A stretch of 42,201 nt of DNA from Lachnospiraceae bacterium (GTDB lineage: Bacteria > Bacillota > Clostridia > Lachnospirales > Lachnospiraceae): NCBI GenBank assembly GCA_022510625.1, contig JAFLTD010000014.1, positions 1 through 42,201 on the forward strand, written 5' to 3'. This document shows positions 15,331-23,829 of this stretch, in pieces (the first letter of the stretch is position 1; every line of letters starts with the position of its first letter). The position numbers were made by a program, and so were the translations under genes. Under the pieces are notes generated by a model that was not told the origin of the DNA, ran no database searches, and was given only the letters and a program-made list of their open reading frames with translations.

Positions 15331-15361
15331 ATAATAAACCTGATGTTAGGTTAAGAGTCAA
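15331..15361 (-). promoter_or_regulatory. MerR-type promoter/operator with 19-bp spacer, autoregulatory
   Basis: On the minus strand: -35 TTGACT (15356-15361), a spacer of exactly 19 bases, and -10 TATTAT (15331-15336). The spacer holds the dyad AACCT-AACATC-AGGTT (15337-15352). This is the classic layout for MerR activators. The start of transcription falls about 37 bases before the MerR gene. Confidence 0.78.
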
Positions 15362-15380
15362 GAGAAAATATCTACGTGTG

Positions 15381-16025
15381 TCATTTCAACATGAATAATC
15401 CGAATATACCAACCAAATTAGCAATAAAATGCGAAAGTGTACTTACGCAAATGCTGTTTGATCTCTTATAAATAAGTCCGTAAAATACGGCATTGACAAT
15501 AATAAACAAAAGATCGTACAGTACCACAATAAAGCCTCCGGTGGAAAAATGACAAAGAGAAAACAGCGTTGCTGTTATCAATAGAGCCGGAGGAAACGGT
15601 AAATATCCCGATAATCTGTTCAGAAAAAATCCCCTCCAAGCTATCTCTTCACCTAACGCCGCAATAACCAGTTCCGCAATTAAAATTACGATTTGACCGG
15701 ATGAGAGAAAATCCGTACGTCCCGACAGATGCTCCAAGAATTCAGGAAGAAACATTTTTGCAAAGGCATAACAAATTATATCCATAACAGCCGGTATAAG
15801 AATTAACAGATCAGTCTTCCAATCTTTCAACGCCTTAGGAACTGCCTTCAGACTCATGGCCTCTTTTTCTTCCGGTTCTCTTGTGACAAAGTAGAAAACA
15901 ATACCGACGAGCAATGTAATACTGGCCAGGTTCACATTGTTGTCACCAAACAATACCAAAAATCCTGAGAATGAGAACACAACCATAAGCAACATTGCTG
16001 TGAAAGATAATTTCTTTTTGTTCAT
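15381..16025 (-). CDS. CPBP-family intramembrane glutamic endopeptidase
   Basis: A 214-residue multi-pass membrane protein with about six hydrophobic segments. The conserved CPBP/Abi motifs are present: EEIAWRGFFLNRL at about residues 125-137 (E-E-x-x-x-R), SLCHFSTGG at about 158-166, and TLSHFIANLVG at about 196-206 with the histidine of motif 4. Members cleave within membranes (CAAX prenyl protease-like), and in Gram-positives some confer bacteriocin self-immunity. Its start lies two bases after the TetR gene's stop, so the two are co-transcribed and the regulator probably controls this protease. Confidence 0.86.
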   Translation of the reverse strand: MNKKKLSFTAMLLMVVFSFSGFLVLFGDNNVNLASITLLVGIVFYFVTREPEEKEAMSLKAVPKALKDWKTDLLILIPAVMDIICYAFAKMFLPEFLEHLSGRTDFLSSGQIVILIAELVIAALGEEIAWRGFFLNRLSGYLPFPPALLITATLFSLCHFSTGGFIVVLYDLLFIIVNAVFYGLIYKRSNSICVSTLSHFIANLVGIFGLFMLK

Positions 16026-16027
16026 GT

Positions 16028-16591
16028 TTATAATCCTTTCCGGTATGCGATCACACCAAAGAATACATTACTTAGCATCTTGGCATTTTGTTCCTCATCA
16101 TATTCCATAGCATTATTGGCTAACAAGCTGGCGAGACCATGAGCGATTGCGAAAAAAGTAAGGAACATCTCTTTTGCTTCGCCCGCATCACATCCAAGAC
16201 CTTGTGCCATCACATCCAAGACACCTGAGAGGTCCGGATTGTCCATGAGTGCTGCGATATCCATGCCGCCAAACTTATTCGTCTGGAACAGAAATCGAAA
16301 AAGATTCTTTTCTTCATGTCCGAAGCGCACATAATTCAGTCCCATAGCAAGCATGGGATTTTCATCGCCTTCCTTCGGCATGATGTATGCCGTATGATAT
16401 TCATCCGCTTTTCTGTAAACAGCCTCGCGGATCTCATCTACGGTTTCAAAATTATACAAAACCGGTTGAGTTGAGCAGTGAAGGTATTCGGCAATCGTTC
16501 TGGCATTCAGATTCTCATGACCACCGTTTCGGATAATCTCAAACGATGCATCGAGTATCATCTGCTCCGTTATTTTTACTTTTGGGGGCAT
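16028..16591 (-). CDS. TetR/AcrR-family regulator
   Basis: A 187-residue regulator with an N-terminal TetR helix-turn-helix (ITEQMILDASFEIIRNGGHE, then NARTIAEYLHCSTQPVLYNF) and a helical ligand-binding C-terminal domain resembling the TetR_C_25 type (MGLNYVRFGHEEKNLFRFLF). It lies immediately upstream of the CPBP protease gene with only two bases between them. A ten-base palindrome GTTATATAAC (16621-16630) 30 bases upstream of the start is a plausible half of its operator. The effector cannot be predicted. Confidence 0.86.
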   Translation of the reverse strand: MPPKVKITEQMILDASFEIIRNGGHENLNARTIAEYLHCSTQPVLYNFETVDEIREAVYRKADEYHTAYIMPKEGDENPMLAMGLNYVRFGHEEKNLFRFLFQTNKFGGMDIAALMDNPDLSGVLDVMAQGLGCDAGEAKEMFLTFFAIAHGLASLLANNAMEYDEEQNAKMLSNVFFGVIAYRKGL

Positions 16592-16799
16592 AGGGGTTCC
16601 TCTGTAATAATGTTATTGTTGTTATATAACTCGTATTATATATTGGTAGGATTATGTAGTCAATAATAATTTTTATCATCTTGTACTATCAAACTTTTCA
16701 AAAAATAATTATAAATCATTTCACTTATGCCGATAATATACATAGAATAAATAAAGCAAAGAATCAAAAGATTAGTATAAAATAAACTTTCGGATTCCA

Positions 16800-16827
16800 T
16801 TGACAAAGAAAAGTTCTTTGCTATAAT
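16800..16827 (+). promoter_or_regulatory. Consensus sigma-A promoter of a candidate small RNA
   Basis: TTGACA (16800-16805), a 16-base spacer and TATAAT (16822-16827), both hexamers perfect. It points rightward into the 3' end of a minus-strand gene, with no plus-strand ORF downstream that could use it, so the product is probably the short RNA described next. Confidence 0.8.
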
Positions 16828-16833
16828 AAAAGT

Positions 16834-16896
16834 AGCTCATCTACCAGTTGTAGAAGGAGTTCCTGAAGGCGTTTCATTTTGATGAGGCGCTTTTTG
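16834..16896 (+). ncRNA. Candidate small RNA of about 60 nt, antisense to the end of the chimeric AAA gene
   Basis: Starting seven bases after a perfect TATAAT, the transcript would contain a five-base-pair hairpin TCTAC-CAGTT-GTAGA (16840-16854), a linker AGGAGTTCCTGAAG (exposed AGGAG), then an intrinsic terminator. The terminator stem pairs 16869-16877 with 16882-16890 around the loop TTTG, including two G-U pairs, and is followed by TTTTT (16891-16895). The 3' end overlaps the stop region of the minus-strand AAA remnant. No matching protein start follows the exposed AGGAG. Function is unknown; regulation of the defence island or base-pairing with other mRNAs are options. Confidence 0.62.
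16868..16896 (+). terminator. Intrinsic terminator of the candidate small RNA
   Basis: A nine-base-pair stem (GCGTTTCAT with ATGAGGCGC, two G-U pairs) with loop TTTG, then TTTTT. The stop codon of the minus-strand AAA remnant lies inside the stem region. Confidence 0.72.
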
Positions 16897-17617
16897 CTTT
16901 ATACAACTCGTTTTTATATTCATCATATTTCTTTAATTTTTTATTCAATGAATGATCATGTTCAAAGTAAAATGCCGTTATCAACAGGCAATAATCTTTT
17001 CTGCATTCTACTACAACCATATATCGTTCTTCTTCCGGTAAAATATGTACACGTGAATTCGACTTATAAGGCTCTCTCCACACTTCTACACCCTCACCTG
17101 CACTAGAAAGTTGCTCTGCTCCTATTTCTACCTCCGGCAATATATTTCTTTCCGCGGATAAACGTCTAAATAAATATTTCATTCGTTCGGATAAAAGAAT
17201 ATCCAACCCTCTTCGAAATTCACCAGTATCGAGCAGAGGAATATCTTTATCTTCAATTACTTTATTTCTATTTTGCCAAATTGTTTTCCCTATTTCCCCC
17301 AGTTCTACGTCAATAGTTTTTCCATTAACTTTGTTCCAATAATTTCCTGCAGTCCAACCATCAAGGTTTAAATAACCTGAGAACATATCAGTTACCATAT
17401 TTCTTGTAATTGGCAACCTAACGACTAAAGTGCTTACTAGTTTACTTGATGATTGAAATCTATTTATATCATATACCATCTCGATAATATCCAGCAAACT
17501 TGATTTTCCACTATTATTTTTTCCAATAATAACATTTACATTAGATATTTTATCTAATTCCATCAAGCTTTCATCTGAAAATAATTTATAACCTTTAAAT
17601 TTGATCGCTGTAAACAT
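16874..17617 (-). pseudogene. Chimeric remnant: AAA/OLD-like ATPase N-terminus joined to a nuclease-like C-terminus
   Basis: A 247-residue ORF that begins as an OLD/RecF-type AAA ATPase: FKGYKLFSDESLMELDK, then Walker A VIIGKNNSGKSSLLDI at about residues 28-43, and RRLSAERNILPEVE near 155. At about residue 175, just after SSAGEG (which resembles the start of the ABC-type signature), the sequence changes to EVWREPYKSNSRVHILPEEE and RYMVVVECRKDYCLLITAFY, ending in basic helices. That tail resembles the C-terminus of a phage-Barnase/EndoU/RelE-type (PBECR) nuclease. No Walker B is present. An internal deletion fusing two genes best explains this. The ORF is intact, so a product may still be made, but ATPase function is unlikely. 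Confidence 0.6.
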
Positions 17618-17831
17618 TATTAACCTCTGAATGTTTCTTTATTCTAATGTTGGTATTTATCTATATTACACGTGTTTAACTTTTTTCGCGTGACTTCTAG
17701 TTAATTAATCTAGCAGTCTTTCCTTCATAAAACACCTCTAATGCAAGCTTTTTTTATTTCTTCGATAGACGGCAAAATGCTTTGCAACCCCTCCAGATTT
17801 GAAATACACACTCCAATCAAAAAATAGCCCT

Positions 17832-18875
17832 TTATTCATCTTTTAGTGCATCAAAGTTAAGCTGATGATATATGTCTTTTTTTAATTTGACCAATGGTTC
17901 ATCACCATCATTAAGATAGTTAAAGTTAAATATAACCTTTCTGAATTCATCATAATCATCAAATAATCCATTATAATTTTTCTGCAATACTTTTTCAAAA
18001 TATTCTTTTGAAAAATGATTCATATTCTCTCTGATAGTCTCCACTTCTTTAATATGGGCATGATATATCTCTGAAAGATAAAAAATTTTCGCAGAATTTT
18101 CCGCCCTTTTTTGATTTTCATTATTTTTCATCGTATTTATATCTATAGATATTTTAGTATCCGAGTTACGGAAATTGTACATTTCTTCTAATTCATCGTC
18201 ATTGACCTGAAAAAGAAGACTATCAGAATCATCAAAAAAAGGATTTAATGTTATATCTTCTATTCCCATTTTTTTTCTTCCTTTTAATCCGGAATTACAA
18301 ACAGAACAACAAGGGATCAGATTAAAAAAATTCATAGAAAGTAATGGATATTGCGTCTTAGGATAATAATGGTCCACATCCGCGGTTGTTACCTTGCGAT
18401 CATTCTTGTAAAAAGAGGTGATATACTGGCGATTGCAGTAAGGGCAAACCCTTACATTTAATTTTTGTACAAAATTATGCCTGTTCCATACAATACCATT
18501 ATTATATTCTCCTGTAACGTCTCCCTTATTAAACTTCCTGTATCCTATTATTTCTAATAATATATTAACATATTTTTCTGTAGACTGAGGAAATAATACT
18601 TCAGAAGGTATTGCATATTTTTTCAGATTTTGCGTTATACATATCTCGACAATATTTTGTAGTAATAAGTTCCCAGATTTAATCCTACTTTTCTTTGCTA
18701 ATTCACGGTTCAAGGCAACATTTATATCAACAAGATCACTTTTAGTTACTTTTACTTTATCTACAGTTTTCCCCACAATCTGATTCCAATTTTTCGAAAC
18801 TGTTTCTTTTATATAATTAGTATGATAATTTATCAATTCCTCTAAAGTGCTTTGTTCAATGTCTATCTTTATCAT
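17832..18875 (-). CDS. ptuB: HNH endonuclease, PtuB-like (Septu defence)
   Basis: A 347-residue protein with an HNH nuclease core in the middle: CPYC (144-147), the catalytic D-H in TTADVDHYYPK (168-169), the N of FFNLIPCC (N185) and the second zinc knuckle CSVCN (190-193). The D-V-D-H-Y-Y-P-K pattern is typical of PtuB and of the HNH partners in retron-Septu effectors. The N-terminal 140 residues are helical, and the C-terminus (about 210-347) is helical. It lies 16 bases after the AAA ATPase gene. Known Septu PtuA forms a hexameric-type complex with PtuB that degrades DNA after phage sensing. No reverse transcriptase is nearby, so a retron form is not supported. Confidence 0.82.
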   Translation of the reverse strand: MIKIDIEQSTLEELINYHTNYIKETVSKNWNQIVGKTVDKVKVTKSDLVDINVALNRELAKKSRIKSGNLLLQNIVEICITQNLKKYAIPSEVLFPQSTEKYVNILLEIIGYRKFNKGDVTGEYNNGIVWNRHNFVQKLNVRVCPYCNRQYITSFYKNDRKVTTADVDHYYPKTQYPLLSMNFFNLIPCCSVCNSGLKGRKKMGIEDITLNPFFDDSDSLLFQVNDDELEEMYNFRNSDTKISIDINTMKNNENQKRAENSAKIFYLSEIYHAHIKEVETIRENMNHFSKEYFEKVLQKNYNGLFDDYDEFRKVIFNFNYLNDGDEPLVKLKKDIYHQLNFDALKDE

Positions 18876-18890
18876 CTTTCTCTTCCGCCG

Positions 18891-20891
18891 TTATAAATTT
18901 TCCATTTCACTTATATAGTTTAGAACTTTTTTTCTTCTTTCTACATCTAATGCATAAATTCTTTCAGCCATTTCCATGCTATTAGCTTCCTGAGTTCTTA
19001 ACTGTTTTTGATGCTGAAATACCTGGTATTTCCCACGCAGTTTCTCCCTCACAATATCTTGCCCTATATTTTCAATGATAAATAATATTTTTTCTTCCTC
19101 AGTCAGACGTTCTTTTTTTAACTCTTCGATTGCGTATCGGATCTTTTGTTTTGCAAAATCACCTATATCACCCTCATCCATAAAAAAAGAGTCATAATAC
19201 AAATGGCTGATATCTGCGCCAAAAGTTTTCTTTGTTTCTAATTTCGCCTCAAGCTTATCAAGTTTCAAAATATTACCATTGCAGATATCGGATAAAATAA
19301 TTGGAGAATGCGACGTAATTACAACTTGAAACATGCATTTTGTATATTCCTGCAGTCTGTCAAAAATTATATTGACAATATATTGCTGCCATTTGGGATG
19401 CAGATAGCAATCAAGTTCATCCAGAATGAGCAAAACATTTTGGTTACTTTCCTTAATTTTTAAATTTTGAATAGCATCGTCCAGATAAGCAAATAAATTT
19501 GCTATAGCCACTTCCCCAGATGAGGTCGGTTTCCATCTAAAAATCAAATTACGCTTAACAAAAGATGTTTCTTTTGTTATTTCATTATAATACCATTCTA
19601 GAAACTCTTTTTCATCAAACGAACGATTACCAGTTTTGCCCATCCAGTTCTTCGCCCCAGTGGATGCCATTGAATCCAGCAGAAAATCAATAAACTCTAA
19701 TATCTGATTTGCCCAGTCACTACTTTGCAATTCGTTTTTTGATAAATACTCCTTGATAGAATTTAAAATTTCAACATCTATATCCGTAATTCTACCATTA
19801 AGTAATTTCTCTATCTCTTGCTTAATATTACTGTCTTCGCAATAAAACACTCCATATACTTCTAAAAGCATATTAAAATACAGCAGAACCAACACATTTT
19901 TTTCCATTTCATCTTTTTTAGAAATATAAATTTTTTTCAAATAAATTAAAATCTGATCATGTAAATCTTGTCTCTGGTATAATTCATTAAAACTGCCATC
20001 GGAATATACATAGGGAATAACTTCGTCCTGCGTGCCAAATTCTATTACCTCTAAACCAAATTCCTGGTAAACATGCAATTCATCTTTCAATTTTTCGGGA
20101 ATATGATAAAAGCTTTTTAAAAAGAGCTCTGCCTGTTTATTTATAAATGCAAAAGATAAAGAACTCATCTGACTTTGCGCATATCTTTGTATCACCTTTA
20201 TAAACTTATTATCAACAGAATGATACCCATATAAACTTTTTGTCTGTTCCTCAGATTCGTGCTTTAACAAAAGTGCAGGGGAATATGTCTGTTGAAATTT
20301 TACTACACCATCACCCAAATCCAATTTATGATATGATTCCAGCAACTCGGCCGGATTAAAAACATTCGTAAGATATATTCCTGTCTTGACAGCAGAACTT
20401 AATTCATGATAAATTTTGTCCTGACTAATTTTTTCAAACTCAATTCCACCTATGCCCCATTCTTTTTGAATATTTACCATTACATGATTAGGGCAGACAG
20501 AAACAACATCTTTTTCGTCATCGTAAAGGACATATAAAACTCTATTATCCCACTCTGACACGAGGCCTAATGATTGCAAAAATTCTGGATTGTTTATACT
20601 ATCGTTGCTCATAAGACCATCTGGTAAATATTCTAATAACATTCTTGATACCATTGTTTTGCCGCTTCCATTTTTGCCGACAAAAGCCATTACAGAAGAA
20701 ATGTTCTGACCATAGAAATTTTTAGCTACATTACTCCTATTATCTGTCATATGAACAAATAACTCTATATTCCCTGTTTCTTTTACAGATAAAGCCTCAG
20801 TCCTAACCAATATTTCTGGTGAAAGTTGATATCCTTGCTGAATAATAGTATTTTTGTAATTATTAACCCATATATAAATCAGCTTCTTCAT
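18891..20891 (-). CDS. ptuA: AAA ATPase, PtuA-like (Septu defence), unusually long
   Basis: A 666-residue SMC/ABC-like ATPase. Walker A is FVGKNGSGKT at 70-79, a signature-like TSSGEVAIANLFAYL sits near 456, Walker B is VLLILDELDCYLHP at about 485-498, and the switch histidine is VVITSHSPII at about 523-532. About 370 residues between the two halves are helical. A tail of about 110 residues after the ATPase core (EELKKERLTEEEKILF) may form a coiled coil. Together with the adjacent HNH gene this fits Septu, although PtuA is usually shorter. ATG at 20891 follows AGAGAGGT and is preferred to 20915. The gene is much more AT-rich than the core genes around it, suggesting transfer. Confidence 0.82.
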   Translation of the reverse strand: MKKLIYIWVNNYKNTIIQQGYQLSPEILVRTEALSVKETGNIELFVHMTDNRSNVAKNFYGQNISSVMAFVGKNGSGKTMVSRMLLEYLPDGLMSNDSINNPEFLQSLGLVSEWDNRVLYVLYDDEKDVVSVCPNHVMVNIQKEWGIGGIEFEKISQDKIYHELSSAVKTGIYLTNVFNPAELLESYHKLDLGDGVVKFQQTYSPALLLKHESEEQTKSLYGYHSVDNKFIKVIQRYAQSQMSSLSFAFINKQAELFLKSFYHIPEKLKDELHVYQEFGLEVIEFGTQDEVIPYVYSDGSFNELYQRQDLHDQILIYLKKIYISKKDEMEKNVLVLLYFNMLLEVYGVFYCEDSNIKQEIEKLLNGRITDIDVEILNSIKEYLSKNELQSSDWANQILEFIDFLLDSMASTGAKNWMGKTGNRSFDEKEFLEWYYNEITKETSFVKRNLIFRWKPTSSGEVAIANLFAYLDDAIQNLKIKESNQNVLLILDELDCYLHPKWQQYIVNIIFDRLQEYTKCMFQVVITSHSPIILSDICNGNILKLDKLEAKLETKKTFGADISHLYYDSFFMDEGDIGDFAKQKIRYAIEELKKERLTEEEKILFIIENIGQDIVREKLRGKYQVFQHQKQLRTQEANSMEMAERIYALDVERRKKVLNYISEMENL

Positions 20892-21223
20892 TATGAACCT
20901 CTCTTCATTATACATACTCTAAATATACCTGTTGACGATTCTTATTGCTTACTTTGACAATATCTACAAATACAAAAAGTATTAAAAAAGTTTACAGTAA
21001 TTATATTAACATATCGATCTAATTTCAAAAATAGTTTTAAGTAAAATATATTTTTTTAAATTAACATCATTAACTATTTATGTAATTTTCTAATCACTTA
21101 ATCTTCCGAATTATCCATAATAATCAACCAAAAACTAATCATTTTCAATCCAATTTTTGCCCTTAAATCACAACATCTTATATCCTAACCCTACAACTTC
21201 ATCTCTTTTTCCTACTAACTTTG
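20892..21223. other. AT-rich intergenic region upstream of the Septu-like pair
   Basis: About 330 bases of strongly AT-rich sequence separate the start of the PtuA-like gene from the stop of rlmD. It must contain the promoter of the defence pair, but I see no clear pair of hexamers and no ORF worth calling. A small hairpin ACTAAC-TTT-GTTAGT lies at 21214-21228 over the rlmD stop and lacks a T-run. Confidence 0.5.
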
Positions 21224-22777
21224 TTAGTATTTATACTGCATCATCACCACGCACTCCACATGCACACTATGCCCGAACTGATCCACAGCCCTGACTTTTT
21301 TCAGCTCATATCCACCTTCCGCCAGAATCTTCAAATCTCTGGCAAGCGTCGCCGAATCACAGCTTACATACACAATCCTTTCCGGCTTCATGGCGAGCAT
21401 CGTTTCCAGACACTTCTCGTCACAACCTTTTCTGGGCGGATCGACTACGATCACATCCGGATGTCGCATTTGTTCATCCACCGATTCCCCTGCCGCATCT
21501 TTCTCATAAAACGCCGGCAGCACTTCCTCCGCTTTTCCCACATAGAATTGGACATTGTCTATCCCATTAATACGCGCATTCTCTTTTGCATCTTCAATGG
21601 CCTGCGATATCACTTCCACGCCGTAGACCTGTTTCGCCCTCTTCGCCATGAAAAGTGATATCGTCCCGATACCGCAATACAGATCCCACACCGTCTCACT
21701 GCCCGTCAGTCCGGCATAGTCCAGCGCGAGACCATACAATTTCTCCGTCTGCCTCGGATTGACCTGATAGAAGGAAAGCGGCGATATGCAGTAAGTTACT
21801 TCCTCCCCCGTTTCCACAAATCCATTTCCTGAAGCAGCAACCTTGACGCCCGTATCCGCCTCTACTCTTAAGACCCGAATGCTGTCCTCGATCCGCTCAC
21901 TACCCCACAGTGTGCGAATCTCTTTTCCCATAATCACATTCGTGCGCTCCTCGTTCACACTCACTGCAATACTGACAATTCTCTTTTGCACTGCGTTTCT
22001 CCGCACACAATCATCTTTTGTATCACTGCCCATGAACTCAACCTCTCCCAGCTCCAATCCAATCAGCTCTTCCACAAGCTTGTTTTCCGCCGGCAGCTTT
22101 TTACCGTTGATCACAAGACATACCATGATCTGCCCTGACGCAAATCCTGTCCGAATCAGTACATGCCGCACTAATCCCGTGCCGTCATTCTCGCAATATG
22201 CCGTCACGTTATTCTCTCTCATATAGTCAAGCACCGCTTCCAGAATGATACGATTCTCTTTTGCCCCCAGAGCGCAATCCGTATTCGCAATAATATCATG
22301 TGTCCTGCCCGCATAGAAACCGACGACAAGATCTCCGTTCTTGTCATATCCCACGGGATACTGCGCCTTGTTCCGATAATTCCAAGGCTCCTCCATCCCC
22401 ACGATCGGCTCCATAATACTATCAATCACATCTACCGCAAAGCCACCGATACGAATCAAATTGTTCCTGACTTTTTCCTGCTTAAAAGCAAGCTGCCTCT
22501 CATAGCTCATCGCCTGGATCTGGCAGCCGCCGCACTGTCTGTGAAATCTGCACTTAGGTTCCACACGAAAAGAAGAAGGTGTCACCACCTTCTCTACTCT
22601 TGCATAGCCGTAATTTTTCTTGCACTTTGTAATGCGCGCCTTCACGGTATCCCCGATGACCGCATCTTTTACGAAAAGGGTATAGCCATCGACCTTGCCG
22701 ATCCCCTCGCCGTCATTTCCGACATCTTCTATCGTGACCGTGACTATATCGTTTTTTTTATATGTTCCGTTTCCCAT
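21224..22777 (-). CDS. rlmD: 23S rRNA (uracil-5-)-methyltransferase RlmD/RumA family
   Basis: A 517-residue RNA m5U methyltransferase. An N-terminal TRAM domain (about residues 5-60) is followed by the iron-sulphur cysteines CRFHRQCGGCQ at about 73-83 and a fourth cysteine in NTDCALG. Next come a SAM domain with VWDLYCGIGTISLFMAKRAK and the catalytic end VVDPPRKGCDEKCL, then IVYVSCDSATLARDLK with the nucleophilic cysteine. This is the RumA/RlmD family that methylates U1939 (and possibly U747) of 23S rRNA. ATG at 22777 has AGGA four bases upstream; a GTG at 22816 is not supported. It is the last gene after the HtrA-like and YhaM genes on this strand. Confidence 0.93.
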   Translation of the reverse strand: MGNGTYKKNDIVTVTIEDVGNDGEGIGKVDGYTLFVKDAVIGDTVKARITKCKKNYGYARVEKVVTPSSFRVEPKCRFHRQCGGCQIQAMSYERQLAFKQEKVRNNLIRIGGFAVDVIDSIMEPIVGMEEPWNYRNKAQYPVGYDKNGDLVVGFYAGRTHDIIANTDCALGAKENRIILEAVLDYMRENNVTAYCENDGTGLVRHVLIRTGFASGQIMVCLVINGKKLPAENKLVEELIGLELGEVEFMGSDTKDDCVRRNAVQKRIVSIAVSVNEERTNVIMGKEIRTLWGSERIEDSIRVLRVEADTGVKVAASGNGFVETGEEVTYCISPLSFYQVNPRQTEKLYGLALDYAGLTGSETVWDLYCGIGTISLFMAKRAKQVYGVEVISQAIEDAKENARINGIDNVQFYVGKAEEVLPAFYEKDAAGESVDEQMRHPDVIVVDPPRKGCDEKCLETMLAMKPERIVYVSCDSATLARDLKILAEGGYELKKVRAVDQFGHSVHVECVVMMQYKY

Positions 22778-22865
22778 ATTATCCTCGTTCTTAAGCACGA
22801 ATACAACAGACTCCACAGATAACCGATCCGCATTTCACGACATCCGATTACGCAATTCTATATCC

Positions 22866-23810
22866 TTACTCCGTCTTCGTCCCTCTCACATTGGACTCAA
22901 ACAATCTGTTGTATCCCAGCCATCCCGTCTCGGTGGTATTTTCGAGAAGCTCCGTAAAGGTCTCCATCTTCGCGTCGGTATTGTCCGCAAAGGTCAGCGC
23001 TACCGCCTCCACGATGGCAGGCTTCTTCGGTGAGCCGAACTCATACTCTCCGTGATGCGACAGGATGCAATGTTTCAATTCATTGGCAAGCAGCTGCGGG
23101 AATCCGTCTATCATCTTGATTTTCTCACCCACCATCTCACTGCCAATCACGATATGTCCTAGGAACTGTCCGTCGTCCGTATAATCGTTCTGCGGAAAAA
23201 GGGAAAGCTCTTTTGTCTTGCCGATATCGTGGCAGATTGCCGCCGTCAGCAGTAAGTCTCTGTTCAAAATAGGGTACTGTGTACAGAAATAATCGCACAG
23301 TTTCGTCACTGCCAGAGTATGCTGCAGCAGACCGCCGACGAAACCATGATGCACCGTCTTTGCCGCCGAGGACTGGCGGAAGACTTTGACAAACTCTTCA
23401 TCTTCCACAAAGAAAGCCTGCAGCAGCTTCTTCAGATGCGGATTCTGAATACTGTCAATAAAGCCTAACAGTTCCTGCATCATATCATCAATCGGAAACT
23501 TGCTGACGGGAAGATAATCCGCTGCGTTGTACTCCCCCTCCCGGCACTTTCGGATACGCTTCACATTGATCTGATTCGCTCCCTGAAAACTGGTCACATC
23601 GCCGTACACCTCTATATAATCCAGCGCGTCAAAATCTTCGATGCCCGCGCTGTTGGGATCCCAGATCTTAGCGTCCACGGTGCCGGTCTTGTCCTGAAGA
23701 ATCACATTGTCATAAGGCTTTCCGTTCTTCGTGACCGCCGACTGTTTATGCTTGCACAGATAGATGTCGAATACTCTGTCGCCTTCTTTATAGTCTTTGA
23801 TGTATTTCAT
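22866..23810 (-). CDS. yhaM: 3'-5' exoribonuclease YhaM family
   Basis: A 314-residue protein with an N-terminal OB-fold nucleic-acid-binding domain (residues about 5-85: VILQDKTGTVDAKIWDP) and a central HD metal-dependent nuclease domain. The HD motif is HHGFVGGLLQHTLAV at about 153-167, then ICHDIGKTKEL at about 191-201, with later histidines in LGHIVIG and LSHHGEYEFG. YhaM is the Gram-positive 3'-5' exoribonuclease that trims RNA ends and also acts on single-stranded DNA. It starts 19 bases after the HtrA-like gene, and rlmD follows after about 88 bases, so the three form a probable operon. Confidence 0.92.
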   Translation of the reverse strand: MKYIKDYKEGDRVFDIYLCKHKQSAVTKNGKPYDNVILQDKTGTVDAKIWDPNSAGIEDFDALDYIEVYGDVTSFQGANQINVKRIRKCREGEYNAADYLPVSKFPIDDMMQELLGFIDSIQNPHLKKLLQAFFVEDEEFVKVFRQSSAAKTVHHGFVGGLLQHTLAVTKLCDYFCTQYPILNRDLLLTAAICHDIGKTKELSLFPQNDYTDDGQFLGHIVIGSEMVGEKIKMIDGFPQLLANELKHCILSHHGEYEFGSPKKPAIVEAVALTFADNTDAKMETFTELLENTTETGWLGYNRLFESNVRGTKTE

Positions 23811-23829
23811 GATTTTCCCCCTTACCGAT

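Noticed and set aside
17618-17831. Short frames upstream of the chimeric AAA gene, including an ATG with GAGGTG that stops after seven codons
   Set aside because: They are too short and interrupted to call. They may be decayed sequence of the island.
16800-20891. Retron (reverse transcriptase plus PtuAB effector)
   Set aside because: No reverse-transcriptase gene or msr/msd-like structure was found next to the Septu-like pair within the window.
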